Assembly: GCA_937928635.1 (NCBI GenBank)
Contig: CALFWM010000008.1
Span: forward strand, 1-64,000
From: an uncultured Sulfitobacter sp.
GTDB taxonomy: Bacteria > Pseudomonadota > Alphaproteobacteria > Rhodobacterales > Rhodobacteraceae
Reading direction: 5' to 3'
Length of the DNA: 64,000 nucleotides
The position numbers were made by a program, and so were the translations under genes. Below, piece by piece: positions 45,886 to 55,167 of the stretch (positions within the stretch are counted from its first letter, which is position 1; each line of letters begins with the position of its first letter). A model generated the notes under the pieces. It ran no database searches. It was not told the DNA's origin and saw only the letters and a list, made by a program, of their open reading frames with translations.

Positions 45886-48800
45886 ATGGAAAAATCCCTG
45901 TTTTCCTTCATCTGGAAACATTCGCGGCGCGATCAGTTGTTTCTGCTTGCCTTTACACTGTTCACCTTTCCGTTTCTCTACGCGACGCTGGAGCTGCCAA
46001 AGCGGATCATCAACGATGCCATTGGGGCCGAAAACCCGATGGTCAGCCTGCTGGGTCATGACCTGACGCAGGTTCAGTTCTTGATGGTGCTGTGTTTTGG
46101 GTATCTGGGGGCTGTGCTGGTCCATGGCATCCTGAAAATGCGCCTTAACACCATGAAGGGCATGTTGGCCGAACGTCTGTTGCGCCGTTTTCGCTATCGT
46201 CTGATCAGTCGCATGATGCGCTTCCCCCGCAGCTACTACCAAGACACATCACAGGGCGAACTGGTCAGTATGGTCACCTCTGAGGCCGAACCGATGGGCG
46301 GCTTGATGGGCGACTTTATTGCGCAGCCTGTGTTTCAGGCCGGGCAGATGCTGATCATTGTTGTGTTTCTGTTTCTGCAGTCGTTTTGGTTTGGCCTGGC
46401 AGGTGTCGCGCTTATTCCGTTGCAGGCCTATATCATCCCGATCTTGCAGCGTCGGATCAACCTTCTGAATAAGGAACGCATTGAAGAAGTCCGCGCCCTT
46501 GCCGCAGAGATTGGCGAGACCGCCGCCGGAATCACCGATTTGCGCACCAACGGCGGTTGGCGGTTCAGATTGGCCGGGTTCACGGACCGCTTGGGGCGTC
46601 TGTTTGAAATCCGCCTTGAGATCTTCAAAAAGAAGTTTTTTATGAAGTTTCTCAACAACTTCATCACCCAGCTGACGCCGTTTTTTTTCTACGCGGTCGG
46701 GGGTTACCTTGCCATCAGGGGTGAAATCACGGTGGGCGCGCTGGTGGCGGCCCTTGCCGCCTACAAAGACCTTTCTGCGCCCTGGAAAGAACTGTTGGCC
46801 TATTATAACCAGACCCAGGATATGGGCCTGCGCTGGGAAATTGTAACAGAACGGTTTGCGCCCCGAAGCATGATTGATGAATCCCTGTTTGAGGGCACGC
46901 CGGACACCATCCCGCATTTGCAGGGTGACATCGTGTTTACCAATGTCTCTGTGCGAAACAGCGAAGGGGATATGGTGCTGGACGGGCTTAACATCGACAT
47001 CCCCGGTGGCACCCGTGTGGCTCTTGAGGTGCCAACCCAATCTGAGCGCACTGCCATGGCCGAGGTTTTGACCCGTGAGATATTGCCCATCCGGGGCCGG
47101 GTGATGATGGCGGGGCAAAATACGGCTGAACTACATCAGGCGGTTCTGGCCGCGCGGATCGGCTATGCCCACGTAAAGCCCTATCTGTTTCAGGGAACCG
47201 TTGGGGCCAACCTGCTGATGCCGCTGCGCACCAATCCAAAAAGCGTGGACTGGGACCCTGATCGCAAAGACCGCCGCGCAATTGAGGCGCGCCGTGCGGG
47301 CAACAGTCTGGACAAAACCGATGCCGATTGGCTGGACCCCGGCATCGCTGGTCTGGCAACCGAAAAGGACGTCTATACATGGTGGTACAAGATCACCAAG
47401 GCGCTGGGCACATCGCAACTGCTGTTTGAACGCATGCTGAACACGCGCATCATGCCTGAAAACCACCCTGAACTGGCAAAACGGATCGTCGAACTTCGCA
47501 CAGAAGTGCATGAGCGCCTGACCGAAGAAGGGCTGGATAAATACGTCTACCGACTGGACCCGGACCAGTTTAACCCCGCGATACCACTGGGCGGTAACCT
47601 GATGTTCGCCGCCCCCCGCTACAACATTTCGCAGGAAGGACTGGCGGCTGAAAAGAATTTCCTAAGCATGATCATGGAGCAAGGGTTGGGGGAGCAGGCC
47701 ATTGCGATTTCTCAGACCCTGGTCGAAACACTGCACCGCACTTTCGGGTTGGATGGCACCGGTCATCCGCTTTTCACGGCTCTGGGCATTGAAGAGCCAA
47801 TGTATGAAAGACTGGTCGAGATCGCAGCCCGGCGCCGCGACAAGGGTGACGGAGCGCTGGACGAAGAAGAATTTGCGCTGCTGTTGACCGTGCCTTTTGC
47901 TTTTACCGCAGAGCAAATTGGCCCGACCTTTCCAGAAACCTTTAAACAGGAAATCCTCCATATCCGAAAGACACGCGGCGAGGCACTGCGTGAACGGGCA
48001 AAGGCACTGTTCATTCCGATGGCACCCGAAAATTATCTGCCGCGTCTGACCCTGATGGAAAACCTGCTGTACGGGCGGGTCTCTGCGATTGCCGGCTTGC
48101 AAGGGGATTTGGTGCGTGATGTGGTCACCGCTGTGCTGGAAAAACACAACATGCAGCAACTGGTGTCAGAGGTGCTGTTTGACATTCCCACGGCCATCGG
48201 TGGCGAAAATCTGGCGACCTTGTTTCAGGAGCGCGCAGCCTTTGGCCGCGCCGCGATCAAGCGCCCGGATGTGTTGATCTTCAACCAGTTGCTGTCTGAT
48301 CAGGATGCCGAAACCCAGGCCGAAATACGGGACCGGCTGAGCGATCTGCTGCCCAGGACCACGCAGATTTACCTCAATGACAGCTTTACCCATCCCGAAG
48401 CCTTTGACCTGCATATCAAGATCAGCAATGGCCGGGTCGAAGGGCTGGTAGAGGCCAAATCTGAAGGTGATCCGCAGGAAGATGCCAATGACCTGCGCCG
48501 CAAGCTGCGGATCATCAGCCGTACAGATCTCTTTGCCAAGCTGGACGCGCGCAGCCGTCGGCTGCTGGCGTTTGCCGCGCAATGGTACACGGTTGAGGCG
48601 GGCGTCAAGGTGTTTAGCGAAGGCGAGCGTGCCGATGCGGCCTATCTTTGCCTGGAAGGGCAAAGCGAACTGGTTTGGACCGACACTAATGGAGGGGTCC
48701 ACCATGTTTCCGACATTGCGCCGGGTCGCTTGATCGGTGATCTGGCCATTATTTTGGATGAGCCCCGGCAGCTTGATCTTGTTGCCGTAACGCAGACGAA

Positions 48801-49017
48801 ATTCTTGCGGATCGGGGCGGAGCAATTTCTCTCTGTCGTGGAAAATGACAAAAGGGTTCTGTTCAGCCTGTTGCAAACCGTCTCCGGGCACCTCTCCTCT
48901 GCGGCGGACCGTCTGATGGAGGCCCGCGTTGAGATGCCGCGGCAGGACGCCAATGCACATCCCGATTTGGATGTCTCAAAACGTATATCGGTTGACCCTA
49001 AAGACGAAAAAGACTGA
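45886..49017 (+). CDS. Degenerate ABC-type protein with inserted NBD and cyclic-nucleotide-binding-like domain
   Basis: A 1043-residue protein. Residues ~1-330 form an exporter-type transmembrane domain ('LELPKRIINDAI', 'RRFRYRLISRMMRFPRSYYQD', 'VGALVAALAAYKDLSAPWKELLAYY'). The nucleotide-binding domain starts near 345, but each motif is altered. Walker A is replaced by VPTQSERTA (382-390). The Q-loop region reads 'IGYAHVKPYLFQGTV'. About 265 residues (roughly 450-715, Asp/Glu/Arg-rich) are inserted. The signature is 'LATLFQERAAFGRAAIKRPDVLIFNQ', with Walker B ending NQ instead of DE, and the switch His is replaced ('YLND'). Residues ~880-1005 are a CRP/cNMP-like beta-roll ('GRLIGDLAIILDEPRQLDLVAV'). 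ATP hydrolysis is unlikely. The stop overlaps the CPBP protease start (TGATG). Confidence 0.88.
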   Translation: MEKSLFSFIWKHSRRDQLFLLAFTLFTFPFLYATLELPKRIINDAIGAENPMVSLLGHDLTQVQFLMVLCFGYLGAVLVHGILKMRLNTMKGMLAERLLRRFRYRLISRMMRFPRSYYQDTSQGELVSMVTSEAEPMGGLMGDFIAQPVFQAGQMLIIVVFLFLQSFWFGLAGVALIPLQAYIIPILQRRINLLNKERIEEVRALAAEIGETAAGITDLRTNGGWRFRLAGFTDRLGRLFEIRLEIFKKKFFMKFLNNFITQLTPFFFYAVGGYLAIRGEITVGALVAALAAYKDLSAPWKELLAYYNQTQDMGLRWEIVTERFAPRSMIDESLFEGTPDTIPHLQGDIVFTNVSVRNSEGDMVLDGLNIDIPGGTRVALEVPTQSERTAMAEVLTREILPIRGRVMMAGQNTAELHQAVLAARIGYAHVKPYLFQGTVGANLLMPLRTNPKSVDWDPDRKDRRAIEARRAGNSLDKTDADWLDPGIAGLATEKDVYTWWYKITKALGTSQLLFERMLNTRIMPENHPELAKRIVELRTEVHERLTEEGLDKYVYRLDPDQFNPAIPLGGNLMFAAPRYNISQEGLAAEKNFLSMIMEQGLGEQAIAISQTLVETLHRTFGLDGTGHPLFTALGIEEPMYERLVEIAARRRDKGDGALDEEEFALLLTVPFAFTAEQIGPTFPETFKQEILHIRKTRGEALRERAKALFIPMAPENYLPRLTLMENLLYGRVSAIAGLQGDLVRDVVTAVLEKHNMQQLVSEVLFDIPTAIGGENLATLFQERAAFGRAAIKRPDVLIFNQLLSDQDAETQAEIRDRLSDLLPRTTQIYLNDSFTHPEAFDLHIKISNGRVEGLVEAKSEGDPQEDANDLRRKLRIISRTDLFAKLDARSRRLLAFAAQWYTVEAGVKVFSEGERADAAYLCLEGQSELVWTDTNGGVHHVSDIAPGRLIGDLAIILDEPRQLDLVAVTQTKFLRIGAEQFLSVVENDKRVLFSLLQTVSGHLSSAADRLMEARVEMPRQDANAHPDLDVSKRISVDPKDEKD

Positions 49018-49913
49018 TGCCTCTGCCAGACTACCGCCCTCATGAAGTCTTCATTGGGCCTGCGCGCCAAAATCCATCAATCCTGTTGTTTTTTGTGGGA
49101 CTCTGCGCTGCGGCAACGGCGTTTATTGCACTTAATCAATTGTTCTTTGATTTTCTTTCTTCGGTTGCAGGGGATCAAAGCGATCAGCTCTTCGAGGATA
49201 TCTCTGGCGGTGTGACGCCGTTTGGCATGTATGTGCGGCTGTTCACCTTTGGCTTTGTCAGCCTGTCTGTTGCCGTGACTGTTGGGTTGTTGCACCGCCG
49301 CCCGGTGCGCAGCCTGTTTGGGCCGGACAGGCCCTTTCTAAGCCAGTTTGCAGCCGTCTGTGTGATGCTGCTCTTGCTGAACGCTGTGCTTTTCATCTTG
49401 CCGCCCTGGGATTTGGGCGGGGCACTTGTGCCTAATATGGAATTGGGGCGGTGGGTGTTGTTGCTTCCGCTCTCGCTGCTGGCCGTGCTTGTGCAATCCA
49501 GTGCCGAGGAAATCCTGTTTCGCGGCTATATCCAACAGCAACTGGCGGCGCGCTTTCGCTCTCCGCTGATCTGGATGGTTCTGCCGTCGGTGTTGTTTGC
49601 ACTGGGTCATTACCTGCCGAATTCCGCCGGTGAAAACGCGTTGCTGGTGGCAATCTGGGCTGGGATGTTTGGCATGTTGATGGCGGATCTGACGGCGCGC
49701 TCCGGCACGCTGGGCCCTGCCATTGCACTGCACTTCATACACAATGTCTCGGCGATCCTGCTGATATCGCTGCCAGACAATCTTGCGGGTCTTGCGCTTT
49801 ATGTCATGCCGTTTTCCTTTGATGATGCTGACCTGATCCGTGCCTGGTTGCCTGTGGATTTTGCGCTGATGCTGGTTTTTTGGCTGGCCGCACGTTTGGC
49901 CATCAGGCGTTGA
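49017..49913 (+). CDS. CPBP family intramembrane glutamic endopeptidase
   Basis: A 298-residue polytopic protein with the ABI/CPBP core: 'SAEEILFRGYIQQQL' (EExxxR), 'VLFALGHYLPN' (FxxxH) and 'HFIHNVSAILL' (HxxxN). These residues form the active site of CAAX prenyl-protease-like membrane proteases. About seven membrane segments are seen. Translation is coupled to the degenerate ABC protein (TGATG), which makes the two probable partners. Substrate unknown. Confidence 0.9.
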   Translation: MPLPDYRPHEVFIGPARQNPSILLFFVGLCAAATAFIALNQLFFDFLSSVAGDQSDQLFEDISGGVTPFGMYVRLFTFGFVSLSVAVTVGLLHRRPVRSLFGPDRPFLSQFAAVCVMLLLLNAVLFILPPWDLGGALVPNMELGRWVLLLPLSLLAVLVQSSAEEILFRGYIQQQLAARFRSPLIWMVLPSVLFALGHYLPNSAGENALLVAIWAGMFGMLMADLTARSGTLGPAIALHFIHNVSAILLISLPDNLAGLALYVMPFSFDDADLIRAWLPVDFALMLVFWLAARLAIRR

Positions 49914-49972
49914 TTGCATTTTGCTGAAGCGCGCCTTATTTCGGAACGTGAAATGCCATAAGGGTTCCATGC

Positions 49973-50917
49973 ATGAACTGGATCAACAACTACGTCCGGC
50001 CCCGGATCAATTCGATCTTTTCGCGCCGCGAAACACCGGACAATTTGTGGACCAAATGTGACGAATGCGGCACAATGCTGTTTCACCGTGAAGTGTCTGA
50101 CAATTTGAATGTCTGCACGGGCTGTGGCCACCACATGCACATTGCTGCGCGGGACCGGCTGACGGCCTTGTTTGACGGGGGCATTTTTGTACCCGTTGAG
50201 GTGCCCAAACCCCCGACAGATCCGTTACAGTTTCGCGACCAGAAACGCTATCCCGACCGCCTGAAAGCCGCGCAAAAGCAAACCGGCGAAGAAGAGGCGA
50301 TGTTGGTGGCTACTGGTGAAATTGGCCGCACGCCGATCGTTGCGGCCTGTCAGGATTTTTCCTTTATGGGGGGATCCATGGGGATGTATGTCGGCAATGC
50401 GATCATCGCCGCGGCAGAAGAGGCGGTGAAACTGCACCGCCCACTGATTTTGTTTTCAGCCGCAGGCGGCGCGCGCATGCAAGAGGGCATCCTGAGCCTA
50501 ATGCAGATGCCCCGCACCACAGTGGCCCTGCAAATGCTCAAAGAAGCAGGGTTACCCTATATCGTCGTGCTGACACATCCGACCACCGGTGGCGTGACCG
50601 CATCCTATGCGATGCTGGGCGATGTACAGATTGCCGAACCCAACGCGCTGATCTGTTTTGCAGGCCCTCGCGTGATTGAGCAAACCATCCGTGAAAAACT
50701 GCCAGAAGGGTTCCAGCGTGCGGAATACCTGCTGGACCATGGGATGCTGGACCGGGTTACACCGCGCACTGAGATGCGTGATGAGCTGATCAACATCACC
50801 CGCATGCTGTTGGGCCTGCCCCCCGCCGTGCGTGGCGATCTGCCCGCCCCGGAGGAGGGCGGCGATCTGGATCACGCATTAAGTGAGGCGGAAAACACGG
50901 CAGACAACGCAAAATGA
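49973..50917 (+). CDS. accD: Acetyl-CoA carboxylase carboxyltransferase subunit beta
   Basis: A 314-residue protein with the N-terminal C4 zinc finger ('[12 protein letters not shown]' and '[12 protein letters not shown]') and the crotonase-like carboxyltransferase domain ('[14 protein letters not shown]', '[18 protein letters not shown]', '[18 protein letters not shown]'). With AccA it transfers carboxyl from biotin to acetyl-CoA for fatty-acid synthesis. folC follows with ATGA overlap, a conserved alphaproteobacterial pair. Confidence 0.97.
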   Translation: MNWINNYVRPRINSIFSRRETPDNLWTKCDECGTMLFHREVSDNLNVCTGCGHHMHIAARDRLTALFDGGIFVPVEVPKPPTDPLQFRDQKRYPDRLKAAQKQTGEEEAMLVATGEIGRTPIVAACQDFSFMGGSMGMYVGNAIIAAAEEAVKLHRPLILFSAAGGARMQEGILSLMQMPRTTVALQMLKEAGLPYIVVLTHPTTGGVTASYAMLGDVQIAEPNALICFAGPRVIEQTIREKLPEGFQRAEYLLDHGMLDRVTPRTEMRDELINITRMLLGLPPAVRGDLPAPEEGGDLDHALSEAENTADNAK

Positions 50918-52188
50918 CCACGGCTGGATCGGACGTCATCCTGGAGCGGATGATGGCGCTGCACCCCAAGGTCATGGACCTTGTGCTGGACCGAATGTGG
51001 CGGTTGTTGGCCGCCCTTGGCCATCCTGAGCGTGATCTGCCGCCGGTGATCCACCTTGCCGGCACCAATGGCAAAGGATCAACGCAGGCCATGATCCGCG
51101 CGGGGCTGGAGGCATCGGGCAAGACCGTGCACGCCTATACCTCCCCCCATCTGGCGCGCTTTCATGAACGCATCCGACTTGCAGGGACCTTCATCACGGA
51201 AGAGGCGCTAACGGGCGTTCTGGATGAATGTTACGCCGCCAACGGGGGCGAAACGATCACCTATTTTGAGATCACGACCTGTGCGGCGTTGCTGGCCTTT
51301 GCCCGGACCCCTGCGGATTACACTTTGCTGGAGGTCGGGCTGGGTGGACGGTTGGACGCCACCAATGTGGTGGATGCCCCGCGCCTGAGCGTGATCACGC
51401 CTGTTTCGGTGGATCATCAGCAATTTCTGGGCGAAACGCTGGCCGAGATTGCCAGCGAAAAGGCCGGGATCATCAAGCGTGCTGTGCCCTGCGTGGTGGG
51501 CCCCCAACAAGACGAAAGCCTTGCAGTGATCGAGGCCGTTGCCACCAAACAAGGCGCGCCGCTGTTGGCCTATGGGCAGCACTGGCATGTCGGCGTAGAG
51601 GCCGGGCGGCTGGTCTATCAGGACGACATCGGATTGCTGGACCTGCCCCTGCCCAACTTGCCGGGCACGCATCAGGTGATGAATGCCGGCGCGGCCCTCG
51701 CGGCGCTGCGGTATCTGGGCTGTGACGCGGCGGCCTGCGAGGCGGCGGTGAGCCAGGCCTATTGGCCCGCCCGCATGCAGCGTCTCAAGACAGGCCCGTT
51801 GATAGAGGCCGCCCCACAGGCAGAGGTCTGGTTGGACGGGGGCCACAACCCCGCTGCCGGAGAAGCAATTGCGCAAGTGCTGGCCGGCGGTGCCGCGCGC
51901 CCGGCCTATTTGATCTGCGGCATGTTGAACACCAAGGATATTGCCGGCTACTTGCGCCCCATGGCACCCCAGGTGGCGCATCTCTACGCGGTGTCCATTC
52001 CTGGCGAGGCCAACACATTGCCCGCTGACCAAACCGCCGCTGTGGCCCGTGAAGTGGGCATGCAGGCGACGGAAGCCGCGAGCGTGGAGGCTGCACTGGA
52101 CGCGATTTTGGCTAATGATCCGGGGGCAAAGGTGCTGATCTGCGGGTCTCTCTATCTGGCCGGGAACGTACTTCAAAAAAACAATTAG
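50914..52188 (+). CDS. folC: Bifunctional folylpolyglutamate synthase/dihydrofolate synthase
   Basis: A 424-residue Mur-ligase-fold enzyme. The P-loop is '[11 protein letters not shown]', followed by '[15 protein letters not shown]', '[14 protein letters not shown]' and '[11 protein letters not shown]'. It joins Glu to dihydropteroate and to folates in the cytoplasm. Length and motifs are normal. Translationally coupled to accD. The 215 bases after it hold no recognised gene until the small membrane protein at 52404. Confidence 0.96.
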   Translation: MTTAGSDVILERMMALHPKVMDLVLDRMWRLLAALGHPERDLPPVIHLAGTNGKGSTQAMIRAGLEASGKTVHAYTSPHLARFHERIRLAGTFITEEALTGVLDECYAANGGETITYFEITTCAALLAFARTPADYTLLEVGLGGRLDATNVVDAPRLSVITPVSVDHQQFLGETLAEIASEKAGIIKRAVPCVVGPQQDESLAVIEAVATKQGAPLLAYGQHWHVGVEAGRLVYQDDIGLLDLPLPNLPGTHQVMNAGAALAALRYLGCDAAACEAAVSQAYWPARMQRLKTGPLIEAAPQAEVWLDGGHNPAAGEAIAQVLAGGAARPAYLICGMLNTKDIAGYLRPMAPQVAHLYAVSIPGEANTLPADQTAAVAREVGMQATEAASVEAALDAILANDPGAKVLICGSLYLAGNVLQKNN

Positions 52189-52403
52189 AGCGAAATGCAA
52201 CTCACTTGGGACACGCCACATCGTCTAACCCGTTGAATTTTCTAATTTCAGGGGAATTGGGGGTTGGAACGCTCTGTGAATCCAGCACTCATACCACGAT
52301 ATTTGGCCATAGCATTTTGCAAAACCCCAGATATAGTGTCAGGTAATAATGATTTCAGACGTGATATTTCCACGTAAGAACTGAAAATTTGAGGAATTAC
52401 AAA

Positions 52404-52598
52404 ATGAGCACAAAGACAAATGAAAGCAATTCTGCCCGCAGCAATGACTCTGATCTGGGGCGCTCACAGGTGATCTTTATGGCCGTGGGTGTTGGGATTA
52501 TTCTGGGCGGGCTGTGGCTGCTGTACTCGGGCACGGGGCCCTATCACCCTGATGTGCCGATGAGCGAAAACATGGTTCAGGGCGCCTCAGACAGCTGA
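52404..52598 (+). CDS. Small single-pass membrane protein, hypothetical
   Basis: A 64-residue protein with a polar Ser/Asn/Asp-rich N-terminus, one membrane segment ('VIFMAVGVGIILGGLWLLY', residues about 23-41) and a short tail. ATG 52404 follows GAGGAA at good spacing, and the AT-rich 215 bases upstream could hold its promoter. It overlaps the 3' end of convergent zapE by 22 bases. No family recognised. Confidence 0.65.
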   Translation: MSTKTNESNSARSNDSDLGRSQVIFMAVGVGIILGGLWLLYSGTGPYHPDVPMSENMVQGASDS

Positions 52599-53650
52599 CC
52601 CCAATCCGCGGCCTGCATTTCGCGCAGGCGTGAGGCGGTGCGTTCAAACTCAAACGCGCCCTCACCCTCCAGATACAGCATTTCGGGCTTGGCGGCGGCT
52701 GAACATATCAGCCGCACGCGCGCCTCATAAAGCGCGTCGATCAATATGACAAAACGCTTGGCCTCGTTAAAATTGTCACGCCCCAGACAGGGAATATCAT
52801 CCAGCATCAACACCCGCACGGCCTGTGCCAGCGCAAGATAATCCGCAGCACCCAGCGGTTGACCACAGAGCGCGTGAAATTTTGCGCGCGCCATGCCGTT
52901 GTGAAACGCAGGGATGAAAACCTCGCGCCCTTTCACATGCAACGTGAGCGGTGCGCCGGGTTGCCCTGCCAGATCGTTCCAGACGGCATCCATCGCCGCA
53001 CGACTTGTGGCGTTAACGGGAAAAAAAAAGACGTCTTCCCCGGCCAGCCGATCCTGACGATAATCCGTTGGACTGGACAGTTCATGCACAACCATACGTT
53101 CTTTGATCAACTCAATGAACGGCTCAAAAAGGTTGCGGTTTAAACCGTCCTTATAAAGGTCATCCGGCACGCGGTTTGATGTCGTAACCACGACCACCCC
53201 GTCCGCAAACAGTTTTTCAAACAGCCGGCCAACGATCATCGCATCGGTGATGTCGGTGATCTGCATTTCATCAAATGCAAGCAGACGCACCTTGGCCGAT
53301 ACATCCGCTGCAACGGGCGCGATAGCGTCATCGACACCGGTTTTGCGCGCCTCGTGCATGGCGCTGTGGATTTCCTGCATGAAGGCATGAAAATGTACGC
53401 GCCGCGCGGGCACATCACCCATGTGTTCGACAAACATATCCATCAACATGGATTTGCCGCGCCCCACACCGCCCCATAGGTACAGACCCTTTGGCGGCTC
53501 TGGTGCCTTGCGAAACAGCCCCCTTTTGACGGGCTGAAGCAAGGCCTCTCTGATCCGGTCAAATTCGGGCAACACGGCATCCTGCGCGGGGTCGCGTCTC
53601 AGACTGCCCTCAGCAATCAGGCGATCAAAGGTATGGCGCAGGCTGGTCAT
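52577..53650 (-). CDS. zapE: Cell division protein ZapE (AFG1-like ATPase)
   Basis: A 357-residue AFG1 family AAA+ protein. Walker A is 'LYLWGGVGRGKSMLMD'. 'LLAFDEMQITDITDAMIV' is Walker B, and 'TTSNRVPDDLYKDGLNR' carries the sensor. 'RFVILIDALYEARVRL' is also conserved. ZapE acts on the FtsZ ring during constriction in proteobacteria and is related to mitochondrial Afg1/LACE1. ATG 53650 was chosen from family alignment over 53692. Confidence 0.93.
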   Translation of the reverse strand: MTSLRHTFDRLIAEGSLRRDPAQDAVLPEFDRIREALLQPVKRGLFRKAPEPPKGLYLWGGVGRGKSMLMDMFVEHMGDVPARRVHFHAFMQEIHSAMHEARKTGVDDAIAPVAADVSAKVRLLAFDEMQITDITDAMIVGRLFEKLFADGVVVVTTSNRVPDDLYKDGLNRNLFEPFIELIKERMVVHELSSPTDYRQDRLAGEDVFFFPVNATSRAAMDAVWNDLAGQPGAPLTLHVKGREVFIPAFHNGMARAKFHALCGQPLGAADYLALAQAVRVLMLDDIPCLGRDNFNEAKRFVILIDALYEARVRLICSAAAKPEMLYLEGEGAFEFERTASRLREMQAADWGQLSEAP

Positions 53651-53797
53651 TGTTCTGGCATACTGCTGCGGTGCGGGTTTGAAAAGTCTCACTGTAAAAG
53701 TTGGTTTATCACTTTGAGTTATGGCGCGCGCACAACTGGTGATTTGACGTGCCCCTGCGGATGGCTAAGGTCGCGTGACCCAACAACGGATTGCACG

Positions 53798-55039
53798 ATG
53801 GAACACCGCAGCTCTTTGTTTACGCCCGTCTTGATTGTAGGCTGTGTGATCATCGTTGTGAATTTTGCGGTGCGTGCATCCTTTGGGGTTTTCCAGATTC
53901 CGATTGCCAATGAATTTGGCTGGCTGCGGGCCGAATTTTCAATGGCGATTGCGATCCAGAACCTGGCCTGGGGCATTGGCCAGCCGATCTTTGGCGCAGT
54001 GGCAGAAAAGATCGGGGATCGAAAGGCAATTATCATCGGCGCAATTGTCTATGCTGCGGGCATGATCCTGAGTGCCAATGCGACAACTCCGATAGAGCAT
54101 CAAACCTATGCCTGGTTGGTAGGGTTCGGGATTGCAGGCACAGGCTTTGGTGTGATTCTGGCGGTGGTGGGGAGGGCGTCTTCTGCGCACAACCGGTCCA
54201 TGTCCCTGGCGATGGTCACGGCGGCAGGCAGCGTCGGCCAGATTTTCGGCGCACCTGTCGCGGAATGGTTGCTGGGTTTCATGAGCTGGCAGATGGTGTT
54301 TGTGATCTTTGCCGCCGCGATCCTGTCGCTGATCCTGACCCTGCCGCTGATGCGCGCGCCGGTCATGGCCAGCAAGGCAGAACTGGAGGAATCGCTGAGC
54401 CAAATATTGGGCAAAGCGTTCAGGGACCCCTCCTTTACGCTGATTTTTCTGGGATTCTTTTCCTGTGGCTATCAATTGGGGTTCATCACGGCGCATTTCC
54501 CGGCCTTTGTGACGGAGGTTTGTGGCCCCATCCTGCCCGGCGGACTGTTACATGGCATTGGCATCACAACCACCTCGGCCTTGGGGGCGGTGGCGATTTC
54601 GCTGATCGGGCTGGCCAATATTGCGGGCACGCTTTCGGCAGGGTGGCTTGGGCAGCGCTATTCAAAAAAGAACCTGCTTGCCGGGATTTACCTGGGGCGC
54701 ACGGTGATTGCGATTGTGTTTATCGTGTTCCCGATTACGCCGCTGTCGGTGGTGTTGTTTTCAGTCTCGATGGGGTCCTTGTGGCTGGCGACGGTGCCGC
54801 TGACCTCGGGTCTGGTCGCGCATATTTACGGGTTGCGGTACATGGGGACACTCTATGGGATTGTTTTTTTCAGCCATCAGCTGGGCAGCTTTCTGGGCGT
54901 TTGGCTGGGCGGGCGGCTATATGACATCTACGGTAGTTATACGGCGGTCTGGTGGATTGGCATCGCTGTTGGGGCGTTCAGCGCCGTTGTGCATCTGCCG
55001 ATCCGTGAGAAACGGCTGGAGGGGCTGGTAACGGCCTGA
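53798..55039 (+). CDS. MFS transporter, OFA/monocarboxylate-like
   Basis: A 413-residue polytopic protein of about twelve segments. It begins 'MEHRSSLFTPVLIVGCVIIVVNFAVRASFGVFQIPIANEF', with 'GAVAEKIGDRKAI' as the loop 2-3 motif. Similarity in tone is to the oxalate/formate and monocarboxylate permeases, but the substrate is unknown. It is divergent from zapE with 147 bases between starts. Confidence 0.85.
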   Translation: MEHRSSLFTPVLIVGCVIIVVNFAVRASFGVFQIPIANEFGWLRAEFSMAIAIQNLAWGIGQPIFGAVAEKIGDRKAIIIGAIVYAAGMILSANATTPIEHQTYAWLVGFGIAGTGFGVILAVVGRASSAHNRSMSLAMVTAAGSVGQIFGAPVAEWLLGFMSWQMVFVIFAAAILSLILTLPLMRAPVMASKAELEESLSQILGKAFRDPSFTLIFLGFFSCGYQLGFITAHFPAFVTEVCGPILPGGLLHGIGITTTSALGAVAISLIGLANIAGTLSAGWLGQRYSKKNLLAGIYLGRTVIAIVFIVFPITPLSVVLFSVSMGSLWLATVPLTSGLVAHIYGLRYMGTLYGIVFFSHQLGSFLGVWLGGRLYDIYGSYTAVWWIGIAVGAFSAVVHLPIREKRLEGLVTA

Positions 55040-55080
55040 GGGGATCCCTTTGTGCGCGGTACAGGCGTAAAGGGCCAGCA

Positions 55081-55167
55081 TCAACCAATCGCCCAGCCCG
55101 CGCGTCTGAGTTCACGTACAAACGGAAACGCAATGACAGCACCCATCAAGGCAAGGGCCCACATCAT
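55081..55167 (-). CDS. Possible 28-residue membrane micro-protein after the cyclodeaminase
   Basis: From ATG 55167 the frame reads MMWALALMGAVIAFPFVREL, continues for 8 more residues and ends at TGA 55081. It has one short hydrophobic segment followed by basic residues. The ATG overlaps the stop of the ornithine cyclodeaminase gene (ATGA at 55167-55164), the same coupling used by real genes in this window. No family recognised; it could equally be a chance frame. Confidence 0.3.
   Translation of the reverse strand: MMWALALMGAVIAFPFVRELRRAGWAIG

Noticed and set aside
52189..52403. Possible RNA gene or toxin-antitoxin unit in the AT-rich gap after folC
   Set aside because: No tRNA-like or conserved structure and no supported frame apart from the small membrane protein downstream.
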